A stretch of 64,000 nt of DNA from Lineus longissimus (GCF_910592395.1 NC_088315.1:5768501-5832500), one strand, 5' to 3'. Shown: positions 37,256-63,237, numbered from the stretch's first letter. Program-made: numbers and translations. Notes: generated by a model not told the origin, from the letters alone.

Positions 37256-38370
37256 CGATTGAGATGTTATACAAGTGGTAGTGCGATTTAGAAGGGTGGC
37301 ATTGAACACCTTAATTAGAAGTCAGGGGTAAAGAAGAAATAATGCAGTACCCCAGGTAGGCCTGGATGCTGATACCAAAAAATTAATGCTGCCCTTTAGT
37401 TGTATATAGCTTTTGTTTCGATTTGATATACATTTTATGATAAACTTTTATACATTTTGAATGATGCTTATGATTATTATCGTAGGACTTTAGATGAACT
37501 GTAGACTACTGCCCGATATCTTGTCGCTTACTGGAAGATTTATTTAAGTGTGCTGTCTTCCGGTCTTCGCAAACTTATTATATCCTTTCCAAGGTCATAA
37601 CCTAAGTTTTCATTCTCAAGGGTGGGGCTCGGATAATATTCTGTTACAATTTATACCTTGATCCTTCCAGATACATTCATTGTTTTGGTGGGCTCGCGAT
37701 CCCGCTTCGTTTTTTCTCTCTCATACAGCATGTAACTCTCTTTCGGGCACTGGTTAATTGGCTCGAAACTGTGGAGGAGTTTAGGGTATTCCTGCATGGT
37801 TTGTCCCTGGTCTTAAGGGTTGGTTGTGATAACTATTTCACTGTCAAAGTAAAGCTCTTCATGCCTGTTAAGTTAATGTTTGTTGGTAAATATATAAGCA
37901 TGTTTTCTAATGAAGGGACTTGAAGATGAAAAAGCATAAGTGCATTTATAGGCCTGGCGCATCCATTGGAGACAACCACCAGGGTCATAAATGGACAATT
38001 CCATTGCGATTTAGACGTAACCTTATTGAGGCCATCTTTTGTTCTCATCACTAATAAATGGGATTAAAACATCACTCTTCTGTTGCTTATAACCTGAACA
38101 TATTACCTTATTGATGCAGAAAAAAAGTAAGACTTTCTCACAGTCATATCCAGTATGTGAAATGTGAAATTAAATTGAATTTTTGCGATGCTGGCTGATT
38201 TTATTAAGAATATATCATAGTTTGTCCAGAAAGCTGTGAGATTTTATGTCTGAAAATTGCAAGTTTCATTCCCCACAGGATCATTTCTGTGTCGTGTCTC
38301 TTTTACAATAATTGATTTCTTGGTACAATGAAAAAAAAAGAATTCAAAACATAAATGCGTGTTCAGTCTT
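37256..38370 (+). other. TNF-receptor 3' UTR and convergent intergenic gap
   Basis: Follows the TGA at 37253-37255. An AATAAA at 38053-38058 is the best candidate polyadenylation signal, giving a ~0.8-kb 3' UTR. The TAF11 gene runs toward it from the right, with its own candidate signal at 38374-38379, so the two transcripts end only about 300 bp apart. No coding signal was recognised. Confidence 0.55.
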
Positions 38371-38373
38371 TCA

Positions 38374-39508
38374 TTTATTGAAGTTTAAGTGTATTGATGA
38401 ACTTAAAGCCATTCTTTGAATTTGTATGGAGTACCACCGAACTGGATGATGGAGCCATCTTTTTCCTTCTTGCTCAACTAGCAAGTTTCAATTGAAGAAG
38501 AGCCGAGAGGGTCGCAGTCTTTTAGTGTGTCCATTTCTTCTGTACCATAGACGCATTAAGTAGCAGAATGACATTAGTGACACAAATGACAAAGTCACAA
38601 TCAATGTCCTTCGAGACGCAGAAGACAACGTTCACAGTGAGAGATGCAGAGATGACAAACCAGTGAACTTTCTACATAAAGGTAAATGATGCGACACAAA
38701 GGAGAAGTGTCAAAGACAATGTCACAACTATGTGATAGGCAACAGGCAATGTTACATCTGCATAAATTTACAGCACCCGCAAGTACCATCAACTCCCACC
38801 GTCTTAGTCAATGAAATACAACATCCTTTTAATAGGACATAAAAAGGCAAGGTTCCTTTGTATTTGGTGCCAGGTCAAGGTTCCCCTAGAGTCCAAATGG
38901 CATCTGTTGGACTCTTCCTGCTTGTTTGGGAACAGAGTCTAGGCTCATTGCATCTTCAGCACTAGCAGACAATCCTAGCATCCTCTTCCCACCAAGATAA
39001 TATTCCACAAAAGTCCACTTGCTGGTCCTGGTTTGGAGTCACTACTTATCCCAAAGCAGATTTGAGGACAAAGGAACAACCATAATGCCAGGGCAGGACC
39101 ACTTTAGCTCAGAATATTAACTGACCAACTAAAAGAAGACAAATTCTCAAGCACTTGACGTTTATTAGTTACATATGTACACACTATTCAAACTTGTCTG
39201 ACATAGCCAACTCTTATGTCCCCAACCAGCACAGACTTTGCCTCCTTTTTCATTGAGCCAGTGCTCCCATCAGCCTGACAATCAACACTGAACTTGATGT
39301 GACCCTTAAACCATGGGCTGCATTCCACCTGAATCTAGGAAGCTTAACATAAAAGGACTGAGGTCATGAATAACAGTTTTCTGGACAAATCTATCAGTCC
39401 CTTGCTACTGGTCACATCCCAAAACCTGTGTTCAACACATGCACAAACATGTGTTCGCACAAAGCACAAACATTTCAATTTAACCCAAAAGCTTTCCAGT
39501 CACAACCA
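38374..39508 (-). other. TAF11: TAF11 3' UTR with poly(A) signal
   Basis: On the minus strand the TAF11 stop at 39509-39511 is followed by about 1.1 kb without coding signal. AATAAA on the minus strand (plus-strand tttatt, 38374-38379) is the first strong candidate polyadenylation signal I noticed. The UTR extent is inferred. Confidence 0.5.
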
Positions 39509-40875
39509 TCATGAAAATCTAAACTTCTTCTGGTGTTTATTGTTTGTGATTGCACCCTGAGCTTTCAGTTTGCGCACTGCCTCGCGTACATGCTTTGGCC
39601 GAAGGGGTCCTGTCTCGTTGTTCTTTGAACAGACATCTAAAGCTGGTAAAGAAAGAAAGAGAAAAATAAGTTTTAGAAGCCAATTGAAAAGAAGAAATCT
39701 TGTAGGAAACTTAGTATTCTTGAACATGGATGATGACAAAATCCTAAACTTAGTCAATTTTCAGAAAATTCATTGCAGTTGCAAAGATCTTTGAGACCAA
39801 AACGATGTCATTCTTACCTTCTTCTACAATTTCTCCAACGAAGACCTTGGCAATTCCAGACATGGCAATGACGACATTCTGTGAGATGGCTGAACCAGTT
39901 ATAGACTGCATCAACTGAAAGATTCAAGAAATTTATAGGTTTGATCACTTTTAAGGCAGTTTTCATCGCTGTTTAGGCCTATTGTTTCTAGTCAAAATGA
40001 AGGCAAGAGGAGGCAAAAGAAAGATTGTACTGAAAGGAAATATTCTGGCATATTCTTACCCTTTTAACAGCAGCTTTTGGAAAAGCAGCTCTCCTGTACA
40101 TTTCATATCGATTCAACTGTTCTTCTGAGAAGTGGGACACCAGAAGCCTGAAAAGATTGGATGTCCGACGGTAAATATCAGGGGTTCTCAAATATGAAAT
40201 TGCTAGTATGACTAGGAGTCCTAGTAGGAGTACAGCTCTGGACACTTATTTTTCCTAAAGAGTGACCACTCAGGACAGTCTCAGGAGAGGACTTGAGATT
40301 TCAAGATTAGGGCTTTGCTCCAGGCCGGAGATATTCATTTGACTGTGAGGCATTTAAGAGTATATTACTATGAGGGAAATGACACCAGATTTGCATCCCT
40401 CTCATCTCTTGGAAACTTACTGCATCTTTTTCCTCTCTTCTTCTTGTTTTTCTCGTCTGCTTTTTGCGTGCGACTCTCCATCACCAGCCTCATCACTCGG
40501 ACCCTGACTCGGAGTACGAGTCTTTCCTTTCTCACTTTTGGTGGGTGACTTATGTCCTTTTTCTGGACTTTCATCCGATTTAGTTGGCGTTCGCCGATCA
40601 ATGTCGTCGCGGTCTTTTTCTCGAGATGACGATGTTGATGGGCTTGCCTCTGCATGTGAAGTCTCAGATGTTGATGTGTATTCAACCTTACGGACTTTGT
40701 TGGCTGGGGAATACCCATCATCAGTCATTGACATGGACATAGAATCATCATTTACTTCAGAAGCAGACGAAAAAGAAGCCGACATATTCATTTGTTCAGG
40801 AGATTCACAATTTTCGTCATTTATTCGAGTATCAGTATGTTTCCTTGAATTTTCTAATGGATCAGATGAATCCAT
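39509..40875 (-). CDS. TAF11: TAF11, TFIID histone-fold subunit
   Basis: Four exons in transcription order: 40875-40421, 40147-40060, 39914-39818 and 39642-39509. Junction phases are 2, 0 and 1, with GT..AG borders, giving 257 residues (human TAF11 is 211). The ATG at 40875 opens a long charged Ser/Glu-rich N-terminus. After ERKKMQ comes the conserved core: [19 protein letters not shown] and [10 protein letters not shown] (about 153-181), then [20 protein letters not shown] and [12 protein letters not shown] (182-213), then ALDVC with [18 protein letters not shown] (214-257). This is the TAF11 histone fold, which in other animals pairs with TAF13 within TFIID and helps position TBP at core promoters. 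The extra length is all in the disordered N-terminus. It is oriented tail-to-tail with the TNF receptor and head-to-head with the STK38-like kinase. Confidence 0.96.
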
Positions 40876-41060
40876 CTTTGTTGAACTCTGTACTTAGCAA
40901 CTGTAACACTCAGTTAGATGCTCGACTTGGGCAAAATCCGAAGAATATGTGACAAAAATTCTGAAATCTGCCAAAATCTGTGAATTTTGTTTACCCGGAA
41001 ATGGGCGCGACGGTACAGACGGAAGTGATTTTTCTCCTTAATTATTTGTGAGTTTTAATT
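40876..41060 (-). promoter_or_regulatory. TAF11 promoter-like region with ETS motifs
   Basis: Just upstream of the TAF11 ATG (minus strand) are two ETS-type cores close together: ccggaaat at 40995-41002 and acggaagtg at 41019-41027, around a GC-rich gggcgcgacgg. Closely spaced ETS sites are typical of housekeeping and often bidirectional promoters. No TATA box was seen. Function is inferred from motifs only. Confidence 0.4.
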
Positions 41061-44000
41061 TCACCGTATATCAGTTTATAGGAATCATAGTGGGAGAGTC
41101 ATTGGGTTTTTTAATCAATTCATGAATGTATATTTGATGAAAAAGAAACGGCCCCTTGAATGCGTGAAATCGCGTGAATGCTGAAAAGAATTAGTTCTTC
41201 GAGCCTCATTCCCGGTTCACATTAATACGCGTAAAATTCTAACTCAATCTTCAGCCTAATTGCAAACTAATTCATAAGCCAAAGCTCGCTTTCTTCAATC
41301 TATAAGCCATGTTCTAATTAACTGTTGTTCATAATGGTGTAATTACACTTGAAAAACACAGAATTACTCTACTTGCGGATGTGCACTTTTTCTTTGAAGT
41401 GCGTGCTAACAGCTGATGGAAAAGGTTGTCCACAACATTGAAATTTTGAGCATTTGTGTCAGATGTTTTCACTGAATCTGTTATAAGTCAGAGATTTTGA
41501 AGAAAGAAGAAAAAGGCGAAGGTAAGATCAGTGTTTTGGCCTCACATTTAGCACTCCGATTTGCCCGAAATAAATGAGGAAACTTGAAAATATGGTAAAT
41601 TCCAGAAAGTGCCAAGTCAAGTATAAAGTAGTCAAAGTCTGTCATCTTCAGATCTGAGACATGTGAGACAGGCCCTAAATCATGGGAAAATGTGCTCTGA
41701 TCTGCCTACAGTACATCATGACATAGGCCTACCATACTTTCTATTCTGCTGGGTGTAGGCCTACTGTGCCCGATTTGCGTATTTTCATTCAGATTTATTC
41801 ATGAATGTTATCTAATAAAAATATCTTTTTTTGCGTCGGGTATGTCTTCGTTTCTTTTCTTTCTGCCCCCTGGCCCTGCCTGGTTAGACGTGTTAGAGAA
41901 TTTGTTTTTGGGGAAATACTATTCATAGTGAAATCCAAGTAGAAGGTTCCACTCTTTGTGGTATGACTACGACCGTGCATTCCATGATAGTAATTCAGAG
42001 TACCTACCATGATAGCGGTAGGCATCAACAAAGAAAATGTAGCGATCCAACTTGGCACTGAAACATAAACAGTGACATTGAATAGTCGACATCGTACCGC
42101 GACCAGTCGGCGGTGGCTGCTTAGAGCAAAAAAACCCAAATACCGAAACCATGAACAAGAGACCAGCTGATATGCGACCACACAGGCTAGGCTAGGCTGA
42201 GTAATGACCTGTAACCTGGCTGCTCTCTTTGAATTGGCTGTTCTGATTGACAACCGGAGAGCCTTTCATCATAAGATCGGAAATGACCACATCTTGACAG
42301 TTCGTTTGTCTGATTTATGTCAAGAATGTGATATACTGACATGAATCGAAATAAAGAACATATATTTCAATTGTAACATCAAATGAAGTTTGGTGTTGAC
42401 AGGTTGTGAATGTGAGAAAAATCTGTGAGAAATTGACCGTTCGGTGGACAAATGACGTGGCAGAGGTGGTTGTTAATTGGTCTTGGAAATGGTTAATGAC
42501 AAGAGATGGTGAATCGGAAAGGACCAATCTGGCCCTTGGTACCTGTTCTCAGTGTCCAGATTCGTAAAGTCATTTGAGTTTGGGGGCATACACGATATAG
42601 TCGGCCAAAAATGTTCAGTTCTTTATTCAATGAGCTCTTGGGCTTAATCTCCCATCCAAGGAAGGAACAAATATGGGTTTGCTTCCCAAGTACAGTGCTG
42701 TATGGTGCTGCCACCTTTAAGTCAGATATTTCTGCAAAGCAAGTGCCTTTGTTGTTTATCTCAGTCAAGTGCATTTCATGCATGGAATTAGACAATCTGA
42801 TGTACTAATTCTCCTACATTTGTACATGTACATACAAAACAGCTAACACTTTTAACCCTTTGTGGTTTATTAATCTCTATCACTATTCGGATCACACTAG
42901 CGCCCCCCCCCCCCCCCAAGTATATTTGATCATTTTGGATGTCTTGCAATTTTCACATCTTATTTGATATTGCCTAGATTCCGCCTGCGTAATCAGCAAT
43001 TCTCGAAACTTTAAGTCATATCTATCGTTCAATTTTAACACTAACCAGCCCTGGTTATTATTCATTCATGAATTAAATGAACACACATGTAGTTTGTATG
43101 GGCCTGTAAACATTTGAGATGCATGTTACAATTTATTCGTTACTATGCAGATATTCATATGGCAGGTCTGGGGCTCAGCATTGCCTCGGGCAGAATCGCT
43201 CCATTGCTTGATATAATTCGACTATTCAATGAGTGATAATACGGTGCTTCGGTTTACGTGCACATTGGAAGATTTGGAATATGTGATTGGGAAATTAAGA
43301 ATAGCGTTTTTTGAAGTGCATCGGGGATGTCACTTTCCTGCTGCTGTTATAGATGTACAGTAAGTGAATATACTCTTGTTTCATCAATCTAAGATCAGTT
43401 CTGAATAGTCAAGCTGGATATTATTTTAAAGCACATTACTTTGAAGTAATGTTACTTTGATATTATGCACATGTTCAATTTACAATGTAGATAGACAACG
43501 CTATGGTCTGGCGTTGTGCCCTGCTACAATCAACATGGAGCTGTCAATTGAGGGAGGTTTTACTGCACTTCATGTCACTAGGCAAGTATACTATGTAGAA
43601 TGAGTCAGGGTGGCGGCCCTTACGATAATGATAGGACAAAGCTGTACATATCTGAAATCAGCTGATCAATCCAATGCGATTCATAAATGAAGAGTCCACA
43701 GTTAGCCATGTCAACAAGCTAAATAATTAACCTCCATTATTTATCCATATTTCATGTGCACCAATCGGAGCAAGATTGCCATGGTTGTGATAAAATATCA
43801 CAGACTATTAAAATAAAGTGCTGTTCATATTGATATGGGGTATGCTACAATAACGATTGTTGGCTAGCAGGTTGCTGTGGTTTATTTTGATATCCGATGG
43901 AGCACGGCATTTCATTCACTGATTCAGTATATATTCTTTTTGATTTTGAGGAGAATTTATGATTCTGTCCCCAGGTTTTAGAAAAGGCCAGTAAGGCATA

Positions 44001-47000
44001 GCGGTTTTTCATTCATTGTTATTATTTCAAGACATGTCACGTGGCAAGGATTGTCATATTTTGGTCCGAGTGTCTTCATTTTAATCGATGCGGATATGCG
44101 AGATTCCTCTTATCTGGTGTCAATGGCTGAATTCTATATCGCTAATTCTATATTGACTTGATTTTCCGACAAAGTTTATTGCCATGCCACCTGTTACAAT
44201 ACATTGACTGATCAATTCATTGGACTGTGTGTTTATCAATATCGTGGTTCTGTACGTCAGTGTCCGGCGTTGTTAGGGCGGGTCTTGGGTTGGCTTTATA
44301 TTAAAAGGCTTCGCATTTACTCACTGGCAGCTGGAGTGTGTTCATATTGGCCAGCAGGAGAGTGGTTGATGGTGAATGATGGACAATCAGTCGTTCTGAG
44401 GCGGACATGAAGGCTTTGCACTTCACTTGGATCCTAGACGGGCTTTGCTATTAGAAGCTTACACGCTGATGTGTATGCACTGACTGGTTTGTGGTCTTTT
44501 CTGAGATCAATTTTATCAATATGTGAAAATCTGTCAATATTCTTCAGGATATTAGAGCTCTATATTATTTGTACTGGGTGTCAGGTTGCCCTTTATGAAG
44601 AACTTTTCTGTGGTCGAACTCTTCAGTATCTGCCCACTCCATTAGTTTTATCCATATCGATACATTCTGTCACCTTGTAATGTGGCTTGCAGTCTGTGGG
44701 GCGATTGGCTATGTGAACACCGGAGCTGTATGCACGCATGAGTGATGCACAATCAACAACTTTGAATTCAATGAATCTTCAGCTTACATGTATAAGGTAC
44801 CGTTGTTGTCATTGATTCAGACCGAGTGCTGTCCCAGATTATTCTCCGATAAGAACCTGCTGAAGTGCCTGACATGACCTTTGCATTTGAAATAGTATAC
44901 AGTTGTTGGATTGAAACTTCAAACGACCTACAAAATATACTTGGATGGATAAGGCATTTGATTATAGTCACATGATTACATGTACTTGTACAAAAAAAGA
45001 AGATTATAAAGATTATAAACACAACTGTCATGTGGCCTAACGCCCATTCATTGATGACGGGTATGAGGTAGATAAGCATACATTAGACATACTGCTCATC
45101 GGTGTTATTCAATGTAATATCTAGTCGGGTGTTTATTCTAGTGATGAGTTCAAAATTCTCAGAGGATTGTGGATTATTCTGTGGATTTCCTAGTCTTCCA
45201 TATATGATGAAAACTGAAACGAATGGATGGGTCAGGCACATGCTATCAAACAACTGAAGGTAGGTTGTATTATATGGGCCATTAAATTCTATTTTGCATG
45301 ACTGTAGAATCTTGACACATGTAGTTGAAAAGCAAGTAGCCTACCATTAAAATTTGAGGTATCTGATCTAGTGGACAATGTAGTATAGGACATCGCATGG
45401 TGGACACCTGTTCAAATGAAGGACACAAGGATGTCATTCATCAAACCTCCCACTCTGAACACCTCCAAGAACAGTTCATGTTGTCACTCCCTCGTCCCCA
45501 AGATGGTACATATGGTGGAACCCCACATAGTGGCCGTCTCGAGCATTGTGCTCACGTAGATGGGATGTCGGACATCGGTCAGTTTCACAGCTGAGAAAGA
45601 CGTTCCTGCTTCATCTGTTTCATCTGCAGCCCTTACGATGGAAAATGGTGACGCTCCCATGCCTGACATGCTGATCAGTTGAACTCTGATTTGTGATCTT
45701 TACAAGGGTACAATGTACACTGTCTTCGGGATACTGAGTTGTTTGTTTAAGGGTGTCAGGGAGGGGGTTTTACATGTACTGTGCTGCTCCTATTATATGG
45801 TTCTAAACCATTGTGTATTAAAGCAGTCTACATTAACATACATACATGGTATGATTGCATTTCATTATTGATTATTCATAAATCATGCAGTTGGAGCTGC
45901 TTCATTGACAACAGAAGACCACTCTGAGGAAGTTGATGCTCTTTCACATATATATATGTACAGCATGGCAAACTGTTGACTTCAATTGAGTATTGATAAA
46001 TTGCCGTACAACCATGTAGAATACATTTCCCAGCTTGCCAGGAATCAGACAGGCCTTGCAACTCTCCGAGCTGGCCTGTCCTGGGAACAGAGAGAGTAAG
46101 TCAGTAATGATACATACATGGACTTCTGCAAAGTCAATGCTAAAGACCAAGAGGAATGACTTCCAATAGTTTCTGTCCAATGTGCATTGTTTAGGATATC
46201 GATTTGCTTGGTGGAGAATCTATAAAATTGCTCTATTTCACAGTTTCCTAGCCTTTACTACGGCTTGGTGATTTATTAGAGTTGACAAGTCGCCATAATC
46301 TCGTATTCAGTTTGCAGGAGTGGAGCCACAGCTGTTGTCTGCTTGGGAATATTGAATGAGGGTTTCCCTGGCTCTAGTCTTTCATGATTATGGACTATGC
46401 CATACTGCTATGATTGATCAGTCCACCGTCTTTTTCTGACAACTTTGCTGCCCGGAATATGGAGTTCTTCCCTGAGTTCCAACAGTAAATGACAAGGTGA
46501 ATCATTCAAATAAGGTGCACTGCATAGTTGCAGACGTCCTCCATGGAGAATGATAGTGGTATTCATCTGAAGTCATTGCCAACTTCCCTCATAAAAAGTT
46601 TTTTCAAAATGGATTGTGAAATGTCCCTAAGGTGTCAACGGCATACTGCATGTACTGCATTTGAAACTATTTAGAGTTGGTAAACATATTTGCATATCTG
46701 GTGATTTTGATTTACTGGCCCCGCCATGCACTCTCTATTCTAAGCCTATCGAATGCATGAATTGTTCCCTACACCAGAAGGTTAGTGGTGTGTTGCGGAA
46801 GTGTCCTGATGTCTATGTTGTGACAGAAATGTTGGTGACACATTCTCCTGCTCGCTGAGTTAAATACAGTCTTAGGTAAGTTTTTAAGAACAAGTAGAGC
46901 CCAAAATATGGAAATTTTCTGACACGAGGTGGCGCGTCTCCTAAAACAGGTTGTACTTGAAGATTTGGGTGTTCTTCCCACCCACAGGGAGCCTATTCCC

Positions 47001-49938
47001 CTTCCCCCTGGATCAAAAAGTTGAACATTGCCTTCAAGTGCATAGCTGCATCCTTTTTACATTATGACCAGGCATCCCTGTATAGTTCGATTTGATGCTT
47101 GCCATTAGGAGGAGCCTCTTAGCAGAGTGGTTAACACTGTTGGTAATGGGGCCTGGGTTCATTCCGGGGAGAACCCAGCATTGTATTTCTGGACGAACTA
47201 GCATAACTTGCAAGGAACTAAAATTCCTGGCTTTTCACATTCTCTGAATGAGATGTAAAAAAGAGACGTTTTTACACGATCTGTGCAGCGGACTGATTAT
47301 GAAAAAAATTATATTTTCAAAGATTTGAAAATCGATAACACACATGTTGGCCTATCAATTATGTTTGAACAGATTTGTCATATTTTTATTCCGTCCTGTA
47401 TTAAAGAATAAAAATCTAAATGGCGTACCTGGCACTAACTTGAACAGCCCATTTTGTTTGTGTATAAACGGTTCAGGTTTAAATGTAGGACTTTCATTGA
47501 CTCGTGAACTTGTTTGGGCCAATATTTACTGATTTCATTTTTTAGGGTTATGCATTGTCCAATCGGTATTCTAATGTTATTTTTGATAGCCAAAATGACT
47601 CCCTAATCATGTCAGCAAAAGCTGTAGGACACGACGACTCATGCAGTGTATGCCCCACGAGGTGACAGGTACTAACATGTCGTCATGACCTGATCTACAA
47701 TGTAAAATGTAGCAGCTCCACCCACACTTGAAACTCTAGTTCTTGAGAAATTTGAATGAAATCAATGAATTCTTCATGATAAACATTGATTAGTCTTGTT
47801 CCACTTCATGTATCTGGACTTGGTGTCTCGAAGTGCACCAAGGTCTGTCTTACAATTTGTCTATTTTTGGTCAAATCTGTCACCAATGATTCAAATTAAG
47901 ACGTTTGAGTCAAAGTCTCCTGGGGACGGTGACCTTTTTGCTCTAATGACCTTGATGTTTGTATTTAGAACATTTGTGTGTGTAGGTCGGATCAAGGTCA
48001 TTATTTGGTCAGATATAGTTCCAGTAGACCTGTGTTTCAAAATGTCAGGTCTAGGCCTATCAATCATGATTTCTCTTCAGTGGAGGAGTGTTATGTGTAG
48101 CCCTAGATTCAAGACTGTGGGTCAAATCATTTCTCATCAATTTTATCATTTTGGAAAACAGATCCTCTGGTGTGCTGCCCACTTTGGCAATAGTTCAACC
48201 ATGGTTTGAGACTTCAGGCCGAGGGCGGAGTATCAAAAAGTGGGTGGAGCTGGGAAGGACGTCTTCTTTTGGGACATTGGTGGAAGTTTACGTCAATTCA
48301 ATTTGACCCATTGTTTGTCTTCAATATTGACTGTTTTATCAGTACAATTAGACTAAAAGTATGCGAATCGAGTGCAAAATAAAAACAGTATTGATTCTGT
48401 GATGACACATAGATCAGATGTAGGCCTTCAGGTGGTTTTATCAAGACTTGTCATGGGTTTTTCTATCTCTGTTAATAATATACAATCCAACACTTGATAA
48501 ATATGGGTCCGTGATAAACTATCAAGAAGTTGTCCTCACATCAGGTGAACACTGTGGACTTTACTTGATAAGACTTGGAATGGGATGCATTGTGCGGTCC
48601 TCGATCCGCCATATTGTTTCATAAAACGTTTTTGTTTTAGTTTTTTCGGTCTGGTGTTTCCACTCTAGAGTGTGGATCGCTGAGATTTCAATCAATGTTG
48701 TCTGCTCTTGGTAAAACATGTAGATAGTAATGTGTCTCGAGTCCAAGAGTACTTGATACAGTCGGAATATTTTCTCTTTTTATGATCCAGTTTGGTTACT
48801 TCAAAAGTGTACGAAAAGGATGAATTGATTCGGAAAAGTGTATTTCGTATTCGTACAAGGAAATTAATTTGCTGTGAATTCCATCTCAGAGTGTCCTGCA
48901 TTGTAATTTGTTTCCATGTCTGGCCCTCATAAATTTCCTGTTTGAAATCTGATGAATTGTAAAATTCCATTCAATTCAACTCGTTTTAATGATCAAAATC
49001 ACACTTCAGTACTTCACATTTTCATCAAGTGTTTTCCAGGGCATGTGGATTTTACTCAAAACTATTTTCATCTTTATCCTAGAATCAGGCCAAAGTCCTC
49101 TATGCTTCTTCCTCGTTTCCACATACATTACAAGACAGAAGGACTTCATGACAGGATTCTCAGAAAATTTCTTTAGGATTACATATAGCATATTGTTTGG
49201 TTTGTTTTGGAGTTGTCTCTGATGCTGTGACCATCTTCCCTGGTACTCTGGTGGTGCGATTATCAGTGGCAAGTTCTGCTAATGTTGTGGTACTAACTGC
49301 AGTTTTGGACTAAATTTGAGACACTGTACACATTGTTGTGACTGGTGCTGATGAAGTGACCTGCTGTTTCTCTGTCTTACCTATCACTGAATGCTGGCAT
49401 TCGACCCATTGATCTGGTGCCAACTTGTAGAGCTCTCCATGGTGCTATCATTGACTTCATGCCTTTGATTTGGATACTTTCTTGTCTTGCTCAGTACATG
49501 GGCAATGTCTTCCATACTCAGAACAATCTTCAAATCGAAACAACATTTAGAGGTGACGAACAATGGCAGTGCCGCCTGCTCGGACAAGGACCAGGTAATT
49601 TGAATTGCTGAGCTGTGGACAGGTTCCTGCTCAACTCGCTATAGCCTAGGGCTAAATGAGACGATTGATTGCATGTTACATAATTGGAACACACTAGGAA
49701 ATGTGTTGTCGGGTGAGTTGCCATCAAAGATGCCAATACTATTTGATCTTAGATATCTTACATATATTCCATCCATTCTGTCACCATTCCACGACCTCCA
49801 GCAACAGTGTGAATCGGTGTCCATCTTGTGACAAATGGAGCTGCCCCCCTGTGCTTACCCCCAGTCCTTAAGAAGCGAGTGTCAGAATTTGATTTTTTAT
49901 TGCGAAAATTTACCATTGCTTCGTCTTTGTCTTTGCAG
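41061..49938. other. TAF11-STK38 interval, probably 5' UTR and first intron of the kinase gene
   Basis: I recognise no coding exon in these 8.9 kb. A purine-rich stretch ending gaaaaaggcgaag|GTAAGA (donor at 41522) is one candidate non-coding first exon for the kinase, because the first coding exon at 49939 begins at a splice acceptor with only 15 bases of 5' UTR before its ATG. A C-tract lies at about 42902-42917, and a tRNA-like/SINE-like sequence at 47112-47175. The longest open frames (for example a 152-codon minus-strand frame ending near 41795) have no recognisable family. Confidence 0.4.
47112..47175 (+). repeat. tRNA-like sequence, possible SINE head
   Basis: An A-box-like ttagcagagtgg (47119-47130) and a B-box-like gggttcattcc (47155-47165) have tRNA spacing, and gcctgggttcattccgggg resembles a T-arm. 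No full cloverleaf with a sound acceptor stem forms, and about 150 bp of unrelated sequence follow without a clear poly(A) or simple tail. It may be a decayed tRNA-derived SINE or tRNA pseudogene. Confidence 0.4.
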
Positions 49939-49953
49939 ATTCGCCGACCCAAG

Positions 49954-62286
<12,333 letters not shown>

Positions 62287-62348
62287 GTGGTTAAAAAGCA
62301 CTCCAAATTTGTTGTAGCTTTGGGAAGGATATGTTTAAAACGGCTCTA

Positions 62349-62569
62349 GGAAAATTCGTCCCCGGAAAATTCGTCCCCGGAAAACTCGTCCCCGGAAAAC
62401 TCGTCCCCTAGGAAAATTCGTCCCTGGAAAATTCGTCCCCGAGGAAAATTCGTCCCCGGATAATTCGTCCCTGAGGAAAATTCGTCCCCGGAATATTTGT
62501 CCCTGGAAAATTCGTCCCCGAGGAAAATTCGTCCCTGGAAAACTCGTCCCCGAGGATAATTCGTACCCA
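62349..62569. repeat. 15/17-bp minisatellite (ggaaaattcgtcccc), about 14 copies
   Basis: About fourteen copies of a 15-bp unit run head to tail; some carry a 2-base insert (ga or ta) making them 17 bp. Substitutions (aattcg/aactcg/ataattcg, cccc/ccct) are scattered. Because of the mixed unit length, any open frame across it is a repeat artefact. It lies in the presumed kinase intron after the 88-bp duplication. Confidence 0.92.
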
Positions 62570-63237
62570 GAAAATTTAACAAAAGTTGAAAGTTTCTGAC
62601 ATTATTTTCTAGTATTCAGTGTTATATCTCTCTTTACTACCCCACTAGCTAGTAACCTACTCCACTATTTTCATAGTACTAGTAGGTAGAGGTAGGCAGG
62701 GGTAATATTTTATTATTTTTAAATCAGTATTTTTACTGGTCAGAATGAGAGAAAAGCTCTAAAGGTGGCCTTATTCTCTTGTTGTCAAGAAAATAGAGGG
62801 AATTAAAAGAAAAGCAAATTGACAACAATTACATGTACAATAGAAAGTTTATTGATACGAAAAGATAATTTTACCAAAAATTTTGTTTACAAGTATGTCA
62901 GTATCTTTCATTGTCTTTTAAGTAAATTTTCTGGATATATGCAAATCTGCCGTACAAATGTATATGGCCCTGGGTTGCACAATTTGGTATTTTACATTAA
63001 TAAAGAGATAATGCCAACATTTTAACATAACACTCGAATGATTGGTTAATGCTAATTGAGCAACTTTGTCCTGATAAATATGTACAATTGAAAGGAAATT
63101 TTAAAAATTCTTGATTCACTGTCTCAAACAGTTCATACTAATTCAAGACAAGAGTAAACTTGAGACACCCATGTATTCAAATGCTCTCAGGTATTCCACA
63201 ACAGTCACCAACTTTATAAAGTCCTTCATTATTCATA
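62570..63237. other. AT-rich intron sequence between the minisatellite and the MITE
   Basis: No exon of the kinase is seen here although the activation-segment exon is expected downstream. At 63182-63200 a 19-bp word (tgctctcaggtattccaca) nearly matches the MULE coding end at 63414-63432 (one difference), perhaps a fragment of a second MULE copy. Otherwise nothing was recognised. Confidence 0.5.

Noticed and set aside
41795-42253. 152-codon minus-strand frame
   Set aside because: No family resemblance, no splice or promoter support, composition like the surrounding non-coding DNA.
45250-45275. let-7-like word (aggtaggttgtatt)
   Set aside because: It does not match the let-7 seed and spacing properly and has no paired arm forming a hairpin nearby.
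62346-62582. GDEFS-rich minus-strand frame
   Set aside because: It is a translation of the 15/17-bp minisatellite, not a protein gene.
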